Shown one piece after another: positions 45,631 through 51,369 of a DNA stretch of 51,369 bases (the stretch's first letter is position 1; each line of letters starts with the position of its first letter). Below the pieces are notes generated by a model. The model saw only the letters and a program-made list of their open reading frames with translations, had not been told where the DNA came from and made no database searches. The DNA comes from Marinilabilia salmonicolor JCM 21150. GTDB taxonomy: Bacteria > Bacteroidota > Bacteroidia > Bacteroidales > Marinilabiliaceae. The stretch is from NCBI RefSeq assembly GCF_000259075.1, contig NZ_AJKI01000051.1:1-51369 (forward strand), in the 5' to 3' direction. The position numbers were made by a program, and so were the translations under genes.

Positions 45631-46212
45631 ATGACGAAAGAAATAATTGATAATATAATATTCCTTATAACGGGAGCTGCAATTCCTATTATAATATCCT
45701 TAATAAACAACTATACTCAAGGCAAGCGAGATATTCAAAAATTTAAAAATGATAGAATCTCTCAGCAAGAAAAAAGAAAATTCGAGGTTCAAAATGAATA
45801 CAAATTATTCTTAAGACAATCTATAGAAGAGATAATAACTCTTTTGGGACTATTAAAACATGCGGTATCTATTACCTCAAGTATAATTCATTCAAAAAAA
45901 AATATAAGTATAAACGAATATGATGAACTATATGAAAAAGAAGTAGAGCGCTTAATAAAGCTAAAAACCCTCATTCTGACAAGATTTCCAGAGTTTTCCA
46001 ACAAAATATCCAGTATTGAAGGTTGTCATAACAGATACTGGGGAGAACAAAGAATGCTTTTATTAATTAACCCTAAAACCGAACTAGGTGAATTTCAAAC
46101 AAAAATGGAAAGAATTTTTCCTATTACTGAGGAAACGAGCAATTCAATTGATATGCTAATTAAGGAACTTATAAAACACTCAGAATCTATTAAGAAATAT
46201 AACGCCACCTAA
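45631..46212 (+). CDS. Cassette 2 membrane protein B, coiled coil
   Basis: A 193-residue protein with one N-terminal transmembrane helix (about 6-28), followed by a charged coiled-coil stretch (Gln-Gly-Lys-Arg-Asp-Ile to Lys-Arg-Lys-Phe, about 30-55) and a helical domain. No family recognised. The stop falls within the R'' box of the next attC, so the gene fills the cassette exactly. A pairing with protein A is inferred from tight spacing. Confidence 0.7.
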   Translation: MTKEIIDNIIFLITGAAIPIIISLINNYTQGKRDIQKFKNDRISQQEKRKFEVQNEYKLFLRQSIEEIITLLGLLKHAVSITSSIIHSKKNISINEYDELYEKEVERLIKLKTLILTRFPEFSNKISSIEGCHNRYWGEQRMLLLINPKTELGEFQTKMERIFPITEETSNSIDMLIKELIKHSESIKKYNAT

Positions 46213-46347
46213 CAAAGCTATTATACGCCAGCCGTGGCATCCACAGCATATTGAGGGTTTTGTATTTCCCAAAACCATGCGTTCAAGCTGATAAAGTCAC
46301 AGCGGGTTGAAAGCCACGCCCAGGCGCATATAGCCGGGACGTTGTAC
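46207..46347 (+). repeat. attC site between cassettes 2 and 3
   Basis: R'' is ACCTAAC (46207-46213), within GCCACCTAAC (46204-46213), the exact reverse complement of GTTAGGTGGC at 44849-44858. R' is GTTGTAC (46341-46347), one base off the GTTRRRY rule. The body is close to that of the site at 44715-44855. The ends pair as TTATACGCC and GGCGCATATAG. Confidence 0.88.
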
Positions 46348-46453
46348 GCAAGCCGAAAAAACGACACAGCAGTAACATGATTGCAGATTTGAAAAGAGAA
46401 AAAATGGAAAATGCCACCCCACAAAAGCAAGAGTTTGGCAGCCCTTCCCTGCA

Positions 46454-46467
46454 ACCATCCCTTCGCT
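46454..46467 (+). repeat. 14-bp direct repeat, left copy
   Basis: ACCATCCCTTCGCT appears here and again at 51143-51156. The two copies flank the restriction-modification and retron genes. The bases after each copy are also loosely alike (CACAT and TTTGGCA words). Confidence 0.5.
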
Positions 46468-46546
46468 GCCAAACACATGCTTTTTTTGGCAACGCACTCG
46501 CTTCGTTGATAAGAAAGTGGTAAATTGTGAGACTTTTTAAATTGAT

Positions 46547-49351
46547 ATGATTACAAAAGAAGAAGCATATAAGAAAATACAGGAATTAGTTACCCGATTT
46601 GGAGAACAAATTGATTCTTACAAACAGACTGATTATAATGAGACCTTGACAAGGCGAGATTTTATTGACCCTTTATTCAAAGCATTAGGTTGGGACGTTG
46701 ATAATTCACAGGGATATGCAGAAGCATACAGAGAAGTAATTCACGAAGACAGGGTTAAAGTTGGCAAAGCAACCAAAGCCCCTGATTATTCATTTAGGTT
46801 AGGTGGAGGCAAAAGATTATTTTTTGTTGAGGCTAAAAAACCAAGTATTTCAATAAAAGATGATATTACAGTTGCTTATCAAATCCGTCGTTATGGTTGG
46901 AGTGCAAAGCTTCCAATTAGTATAATTACTGACTTTGAAGAATTTGCTGTATATGATTGTACAAAGAAACCAAATCCTACAGACAAATCAGGAGTTGCAC
47001 GGATTAAATACATAAACTTTAAAGATTATCTGACAGAGTTCGAATATTTGTGGGATACTTTCTCAAAAGAGCATGTTTTAAAAGGTAGTTTTGACAAGTA
47101 CATACAGAGCGATACTGTTAAAAAAGGCACGGCAACAGTTGATAAAGAATTTCTTTCATCATTGGATAATTGGCGAACATATCTTGCAACAACAATCAGC
47201 CTGAGAAATAAAGAACTTGACGAAGACGAAATAAACTATGCCGTACAACTTACAATTGATAGATTAATATTTTTAAGAATTGCCGAAGACAGAGGTGTTG
47301 AGCAATATGGACAGCTGAAAAATTCTGTAAATCAAAAAGGAGAATCCTATCAGAACTTATTTTTTAATTTCAAGAAAGCGGACGAAAAGTATAATTCTGG
47401 ATTATTTGATTTTTCAAAGGATGTAATTTCAGAAAAACTACTAATTGATAATAAAGTTATAAAAACGATTGTCAATGAAATGTATTACCCTGAAAGCCCT
47501 TATGAATTTTCGGTTATCTCAGTAGAAATTCTTGGGAGTGCATACGAACAATTTCTTGGGAAAGTAATTCGTATAACTCCAGCCCATCACGCCAAAATTG
47601 AAGAAAAACCCGAAGTACGGAAAGCTGGCGGAGTTTATTATACTCCGCAATATGTTGTTGATTACATTGTAAAAAATACCATTGGTAAACTGATAGACGG
47701 AAAAACACCAAAACAAATAGAAAAAATTAAAATTGCTGACCCTGCCTGCGGCAGTGGCAGTTTTTTAATTGGTGCTTATCAGTATTTATTGGACTATCAT
47801 AAAAACTACTATACAGAGAACGGAACCAAAACAGGTAAAAAGGATAGCCCAACAACTCCCGAAGGAAATTTAACATCGGCTGAGAAAAAGAAAATATTGC
47901 TTAATAATATTTACGGCGTTGATATTGACCTTAATGCAGTTGAAGTAACCAAATTGAGTCTGTTGCTCAAATGCATGGAAGGCGAAACAGAAACGAGTAT
48001 TGCCCAGCAACAAAAGCTTTGGCATGAAAGGATTTTGCCAACACTTGATGAGAATATAAAAAGTGGTAATAGTCTTGTTGAAACTGATTTTTATGATGCT
48101 GTACTCGATTTTGGTGAAGAAAAAAAGATAAAACCTTTCAATTGGCAAAAGGCATTTCCCGATGTTTTTATAAATGGTGGTTTCGATGTAATAATTGGTA
48201 ATCCACCTTATGTTATGTTACAAAACCTTGAAACAAGAGAAGTTTTTGATTATGCTTTAAATAAATATATCTCAGCAAAATATAAAATTGACACTTACCA
48301 ATTATTCACAGAACGTTCAATAAAGTTATTGAAGCAAAATGGACTTTTGGGCTTTATTACTCCAAATACCTTTTTAAAAAATATTCATTCTGAACCATTA
48401 CGAAAATACGTTTTAGAAAATACGCTAATAAAAGAGTTTTTGCTATTTAACTATTCGGTTTTTTCATCCGCTAGCGTTGATACTTGTGTATTTATTTTTG
48501 AAAAAGCTGAAGCAAAAAAGAATAGCCATTTTGATGTTTTAAAATCGGATATTGAATTTGTTGTTGAAAAAATATCAGATATTCACCAGAATTCACTTTT
48601 TGAAAACAATAGGTTAGATTTCAATTTACTTACGTCTGACATAGACAATAAACTACTTTCAAAAATTGTAAAGAATTCAATGCCATTATCTACATATTGC
48701 GGTGCTTATTTTGGTATTCAAACTTTTGATAGAAAAACTTATGTGAGCAAAGAAAAAGTAAACAAGAATTATGAACCTGTTATAGATGGCGGAAATATTG
48801 AACCTTATTATTTAAAGACGCATAGTGAATACGTAAACTACTTACCAGAAGCAATCAAAAGTGGTGGTAATGAATCTATTTATCGACAAGACAGGATATG
48901 TATAAGGCAAATCGGAACTTATCCAATTTCAACTTTTGTTAAAGCAAATATTTTTACATTAAATACCATTTATAACGTTTATCTTAAACAAGATAACATT
49001 GCGAATCTTAAGTTTCTACTAGGGATAATAAATTCAAATGTTACAAAGTACTTTTGGAAGAAAACAAATTCAGATGAGAAAAAGACTTTTCCAAAAATAA
49101 AGAAAGAAGCTATTTTATCAATACCAATTCCAGCAATTAAAGATACATCAAAAGCATTGCATGATAATATATGCAATCTTGTAGACCAATTATTACAGCT
49201 AAATGAGGAAGCACATTCCGTTAAACTTGAAACAAAAAGACAATCGATAGAAAACAAAATTGATTATTGTAATGAAAAAATTAACTCAATTACTTATCAA
49301 CTATTTGATTTAAAAGAGGATGGAATAAGCATTGTTGAAAATGTTGAATAA
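46547..49351 (+). CDS. Type IIG restriction-modification enzyme (Eco57I-like)
   Basis: A 934-residue single-chain restriction enzyme and adenine methyltransferase. The N-terminal nuclease site is PD-(D/E)xK-like, with Asp80 and Glu95-Ala-Lys97. The methyltransferase motif I is Asp-Pro-Ala-Cys-Gly-Ser-Gly-Ser-Phe-Leu (about 398-407) and motif IV is Asn-Pro-Pro-Tyr (about 551-554), giving N6-adenine specificity. A target-recognition region fills the C-terminal 300 residues. It would cut unmodified invading DNA while protecting its own site. It is the first gene of integron cassette 3; a separate specificity subunit is not needed. Confidence 0.9.
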   Translation: MITKEEAYKKIQELVTRFGEQIDSYKQTDYNETLTRRDFIDPLFKALGWDVDNSQGYAEAYREVIHEDRVKVGKATKAPDYSFRLGGGKRLFFVEAKKPSISIKDDITVAYQIRRYGWSAKLPISIITDFEEFAVYDCTKKPNPTDKSGVARIKYINFKDYLTEFEYLWDTFSKEHVLKGSFDKYIQSDTVKKGTATVDKEFLSSLDNWRTYLATTISLRNKELDEDEINYAVQLTIDRLIFLRIAEDRGVEQYGQLKNSVNQKGESYQNLFFNFKKADEKYNSGLFDFSKDVISEKLLIDNKVIKTIVNEMYYPESPYEFSVISVEILGSAYEQFLGKVIRITPAHHAKIEEKPEVRKAGGVYYTPQYVVDYIVKNTIGKLIDGKTPKQIEKIKIADPACGSGSFLIGAYQYLLDYHKNYYTENGTKTGKKDSPTTPEGNLTSAEKKKILLNNIYGVDIDLNAVEVTKLSLLLKCMEGETETSIAQQQKLWHERILPTLDENIKSGNSLVETDFYDAVLDFGEEKKIKPFNWQKAFPDVFINGGFDVIIGNPPYVMLQNLETREVFDYALNKYISAKYKIDTYQLFTERSIKLLKQNGLLGFITPNTFLKNIHSEPLRKYVLENTLIKEFLLFNYSVFSSASVDTCVFIFEKAEAKKNSHFDVLKSDIEFVVEKISDIHQNSLFENNRLDFNLLTSDIDNKLLSKIVKNSMPLSTYCGAYFGIQTFDRKTYVSKEKVNKNYEPVIDGGNIEPYYLKTHSEYVNYLPEAIKSGGNESIYRQDRICIRQIGTYPISTFVKANIFTLNTIYNVYLKQDNIANLKFLLGIINSNVTKYFWKKTNSDEKKTFPKIKKEAILSIPIPAIKDTSKALHDNICNLVDQLLQLNEEAHSVKLETKRQSIENKIDYCNEKINSITYQLFDLKEDGISIVENVE

Positions 49352-49401
49352 TTGTTAATAAAAAGAATGTATAAATATTTTAACTGTCAGTTATATTTTA
49401 T

Positions 49402-49409
49402 TATATTTG
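49402..49409 (+). promoter_or_regulatory. Bacteroidota -7 promoter box
   Basis: TATATTTG fits the TAnnTTTG -7 box of Bacteroidota. It lies 51 bp after the stop of the type IIG gene and just before the structured non-coding region, placing the likely transcript start near 49415. A clear TTTG -33 element is not seen. Confidence 0.55.
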
Positions 49410-49414
49410 CATCA

Positions 49415-49733
49415 TAGTTCTTTGAAATTGCTTTGGTAAAAAGCTGTAATGTAACTCACGTAGTAAAGTGTATTTAGTTACACAACCTATATAGGTTCTA
49501 TTGGGGAGAACAGTTGTTTTGTAGTATGTATGTTAGTCTGCTAATCGGTCAACACTACTCAATCCAATTATTATCAACTCAATAACTGCTATTTAATATA
49601 AGAATAATTATTAATAGTTTCTTTTGGCAGGAATATTTAGGGGTGAAAATTTGAACAACGCATATGAGTTAAGTTACAGGCATATTGTAAAATTGGCAGG
49701 GCGATATTGCCCTGTAATTAAACTTTATAACAT
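49415..49733 (+). ncRNA. Candidate retron msr-msd RNA
   Basis: A 320-bp non-coding stretch after a promoter box and before the retron genes. It holds several stem-loops: TGTAACT / AGTTACA (49450-49482), the palindrome AACCTATATAGGTT (49484-49497), a nested CAGTT...AACTG structure (49511-49588) with inner GTAGT/ACTAC, a CTATT/AATAG hairpin (about 49589-49617) and a long final hairpin that runs into the next start codon. Position, promoter and folding fit a retron msr-msd template, but a clear a1/a2 pair and branching G were not established, so this is a candidate. Confidence 0.45.
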
Positions 49734-49738
49734 ATGCG
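49659..49738 (+). promoter_or_regulatory. Long hairpin covering the next start codon
   Basis: CGCATATG (49659-49666) pairs with CATATGCG (49731-49738). Inside, TTACAGG pairs with CCTGTAA and CAGGGC pairs with GCCCTG (loop GATATT). The ATG at 49734 lies within the 3' arm. It could control translation or be the msd stem of the retron RNA. Confidence 0.6.
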
Positions 49739-49979
49739 TAAATTAAATTTTTACCAAAACGTTGATAGCTTGGTACAAGGTATTGATGCTATCGTTTCGA
49801 AGAACCGTTGTTCTTTCTCAGATGATGAATTGCAACTATTACAGGAATGTAAAATTGCATTATTGAAATTCAAAAAGGCAGAAAAAGGGTTAAAGCCTGA
49901 CCTTAACATTTTGGTTAAAGTCGTAAATCTTTTATCCCGTATATTTTTCACCTTAAACAATTTCGATGACATATTCTAA
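49734..49979 (+). CDS. Small helical protein, retron accessory candidate
   Basis: An 81-residue soluble protein, predicted mostly helical, with Ser-Asp-Asp-Glu-Leu-Gln-Leu-Leu-Gln-Glu-Cys (about 29-39) and Leu-Leu-Lys-Phe-Lys-Lys-Ala (about 44-50). Its start codon is inside a long hairpin. It is 36 bp before the XRE gene. It is not recognised; it might be an adaptor or toxin partner. The composition looks natural, so I keep it as a gene. Confidence 0.65.
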   Translation: MRKLNFYQNVDSLVQGIDAIVSKNRCSFSDDELQLLQECKIALLKFKKAEKGLKPDLNILVKVVNLLSRIFFTLNNFDDIF

Positions 49980-50015
49980 ATCTGACACCCCTAATTTTTT
50001 CAAAAACTGACGGTT

Positions 50016-50324
50016 ATGAATTTAGGTCTTACAATAAAGAATGTTAGAAAGCAGAAGGGTTTTAAGCAAAACAAATTTGCTGAATTGTGTAATATAACTC
50101 AGTCTTATCTTTCTCAAATAGAGAATAATGCTAAAGACCCAAATCTTTCAATTTTGAAAATTATTTCTGAAAAATTAGAAACCCCATTACCAGTTTTGTT
50201 TTTTCTATCAATGGAAAATAGTGATGTTCCAGAGAAAAAACAACAAGCTTTTAGTATGATTGCACCTTCAATAAAATCACTTGTTAATGAATTTTTTGTA
50301 AATACTGAACTTGTTAATGATTAA
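50016..50324 (+). CDS. XRE-family helix-turn-helix protein in retron operon
   Basis: A 102-residue protein with an XRE helix-turn-helix at about 5-60 (Lys-Gln-Asn-Lys-Phe-Ala-Glu-Leu-Cys-Asn-Ile-Thr-Gln-Ser-Tyr-Leu-Ser-Gln-Ile-Glu), followed by a short helical tail. The stop (50322-50324) overlaps the start of the reverse transcriptase (50317), so the two are translationally coupled. HTH proteins occur as accessory genes in some retron types; here it may be a repressor, an antitoxin or the effector. Confidence 0.85.
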   Translation: MNLGLTIKNVRKQKGFKQNKFAELCNITQSYLSQIENNAKDPNLSILKIISEKLETPLPVLFFLSMENSDVPEKKQQAFSMIAPSIKSLVNEFFVNTELVND

Positions 50325-51132
50325 TACTTTAAAACATCTTGCATTTATTCTTAAAGTAAATCTCAGTGAGATTGAAAGTATTATTCAGAATATTGATAAG
50401 TATTATACGGAACGTGTAATTACAAAAGAAGGTAAAAACGGAAAAACAAAGTCAAGGACTATTAATCCGAGCCATAACAGATTAAAAGTCATTCAAAAAC
50501 GAATTCAAAAAAATATACTTTTAAACGTTCGCTTACCTGATTATGCCTATGGTGCAGTGAAAGGACGAGATAATGTTGATAACACTAATGTTCATAAAGG
50601 CAAGAAATACAAGTTTACAACAGATTTACGTAATTTTTTTCCTTCAATTAGCCACCATCATGTTTTTAAGATGTTTCGCTTGAATGATTTTTCTCCAGAA
50701 GTTTCAAGGGTTTTAACACAATTGACAACTTATAAAGGAAAACTTCCGCAAGGTTCTCCTACATCATCAACCATCGCAAATTTAGTTTTTGTACAGACTG
50801 GTAACAATTTGAGTTTATTTGCAAAGCAATATAACATTACTTTCACATCTTTTGTTGATGATTTAACCTTTTCATCACCTGTAGATTTTAAGGAAAAATC
50901 AAATATGATTATTGAAATGGTTACAAAAGATGGATTTAAAATAAGCCATAACAAAACAAATTATTCGAGAAATCCTATTGTAACTGGACTTATTCCAATG
51001 AATAATTATTTGCGTTTACCTGATTCATTTATGGATAAACTTAAGGATTCATCTGGAAAGACAAAGGAACAAATAAAGGGACTTTTACTTTATAAACAGA
51101 AGGTTGACAGAATAAATGGAAAAATCAAATAG
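50317..51132 (+). CDS. Retron-type reverse transcriptase
   Basis: A 271-residue compact reverse transcriptase. Retron marks are Asn-Thr-Asn-Val-His (89-93, the NAxxH-type motif), Asp-Leu-Arg-Asn-Phe-Phe-Pro-Ser-Ile (103-111), Leu-Pro-Gln-Gly-Ser-Pro-Thr-Ser (143-150), the catalytic box Phe-Val-Asp-Asp (179-182, most retrons have Tyr-Ala-Asp-Asp) and Val-Thr-Gly (222-224). It lacks maturase and endonuclease domains, so it is not a group II intron enzyme, and its LPQG box excludes diversity-generating elements. I use the ATG at 50317 over a TTG at 50311. It should make msDNA from the upstream RNA. Confidence 0.85.
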   Translation: MINTLKHLAFILKVNLSEIESIIQNIDKYYTERVITKEGKNGKTKSRTINPSHNRLKVIQKRIQKNILLNVRLPDYAYGAVKGRDNVDNTNVHKGKKYKFTTDLRNFFPSISHHHVFKMFRLNDFSPEVSRVLTQLTTYKGKLPQGSPTSSTIANLVFVQTGNNLSLFAKQYNITFTSFVDDLTFSSPVDFKEKSNMIIEMVTKDGFKISHNKTNYSRNPIVTGLIPMNNYLRLPDSFMDKLKDSSGKTKEQIKGLLLYKQKVDRINGKIK

Positions 51133-51142
51133 CCTTACACAC

Positions 51143-51156
51143 ACCATCCCTTCGCT
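51143..51156 (+). repeat. 14-bp direct repeat, right copy
   Basis: ACCATCCCTTCGCT, identical to 46454-46467. It lies 11 bp after the reverse transcriptase stop. The flanking bases (CACAT, TTTGGCA) also resemble those after the left copy. Confidence 0.5.
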
Positions 51157-51300
51157 CTCAGGCACATTTGGCATTCCCGCAAGGCTAGCCCTCAATCCAA
51201 AAATGCCAAAAGAGCCTTCAAGCCCGTCCCGCTCCAACGCACGGATCGTGAAACATTCCGATAAAATTGAGACAAATAGATTAAGAAATAATAACGGCCA

Positions 51301-51307
51301 GCGTACA
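51301..51307 (+). repeat. Split R'' core closing cassette 3
   Basis: GCGTACA here, with the next A, gives eight of the nine bases of GCGTACAAC, the reverse complement of GTTGTACGC at 46341-46349. The remaining bases of the core are displaced by the intron that starts at 51308. The rest of this attC should lie on the far side of the intron, outside the window. Confidence 0.75.
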
Positions 51308-51369
51308 ATCGAGTAGACTGCCGCTAGGTCAATGACCTAGCGGAGAGCCTCTCACACCACCATACGTAC
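51308..51369 (-). mobile_element. 3' end of group IIC-attC intron (domains V-VI)
   Basis: Read on the minus strand, the end is a domain V-like 3' strand (GTACGTATGGTGGTGTGAGAGG-type, 51348-51369), then a perfect domain VI stem (CCGCTAGGTC / GACCTAGCGG, 51321-51343), then CTACTCGAT at 51308-51316, a normal group II 3' end. It is opposite to the cassettes and cuts the R'' core between GT and T, the known site of group IIC-attC introns. The rest, including the maturase gene if any, lies outside the window. Confidence 0.75.

Noticed and set aside
46221-46478. Overlapping minus-strand frames near 46.3 kb
   Set aside because: They run over the attC site; the sequence there is explained by recombination-site pairing, not coding.
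50317-51132. Diversity-generating retroelement or group II intron reverse transcriptase
   Set aside because: The LPQGSP box differs from the diversity-generating type, no template/variable repeat was seen, and there is no maturase domain; NTNVH and VTG favour a retron.
51116-51316. Small plus-strand frame after the reverse transcriptase
   Set aside because: It runs across the cassette end and into the intron; composition is not protein-like.
1-51369. tRNA, rRNA and CRISPR arrays
   Set aside because: I scanned for conserved tRNA T-loop words, rRNA segments and regularly spaced repeats and found none.

Overview
The window looks like the chromosome of a Bacteroidota bacterium, probably of the Bacteroidales/Marinilabiliales type. 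The supporting genes are a T9SS-sorted protein with SprB repeats, an S46 (DPP11-like) peptidase, a DUF2520 / KdsC-type phosphatase / UbiA / Maf block, a CrtI-CrtB / CrtD-CruF carotenoid cluster and TAnnTTTG-type promoter sequence. No rRNA, tRNA or CRISPR array was seen. Placement below phylum is inference.

Positions 1-43000 are ordinary chromosomal backbone with intergenic repeats. In order: a hypothetical protein; a DNA-repair-type radical SAM / DUF4130 pair beside an S24 (LexA-like) repressor; an AraC regulator divergent from a DUF1593 nucleoside-hydrolase-like protein; a cysteine-cluster protein; an AbgT transporter; a large secreted SprB-repeat protein; a GNAT-nitrilase fusion with a second GNAT and a PLP racemase; a CNNM/CorC-type protein; an NfeD protease; the DUF2520-HAD-UbiA-Maf-S46 block; a divergent carotenoid cluster; a DnaQ-like exonuclease with an FAH-family hydrolase; and a divalent-metal efflux operon whose RND pump is fused to its TolC-like outer-membrane channel. 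Gaps between genes hold at least three repeat families: MITE-like units near 7.0-7.4 and 10.2 kb, a REP-like family at 8.3, 13.9 and 33.0 kb, and GTCACCCC modules at 35.7 kb.

From about 43.0 kb to the right edge the DNA is visibly AT-richer and is organised as an integron cassette array. Each of three consecutive units starts with a GTTRRRY-like core site and ends with its exact reverse complement (9, 10 and 8-of-9 bases). Units 1/2 and 2/3 are separated by near-identical 141-bp attC sites. No integrase gene lies to the left, where intI/attI would be expected, so within this window the array is integrase-less (CALIN-like).

Cassette 1 carries a protein with uracil-DNA-glycosylase-like motifs and an exported MORN-like protein. 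Cassette 2 carries two small membrane proteins. Cassette 3 is about 5 kb and carries a type IIG restriction-modification enzyme followed by a structured non-coding region, a small protein, an XRE protein and a compact retron-type reverse transcriptase (NTNVH, FVDD and VTG motifs). The closing attC of cassette 3 is interrupted by the 3' end of a group II intron in opposite orientation, at the GT|T position known for group IIC-attC introns.

The most interesting hypothesis is that this array is an anti-phage or genome-defence store. The HTH-retron with its candidate msr-msd RNA, packed with a type IIG enzyme into one cassette, is the main candidate for an undescribed system.
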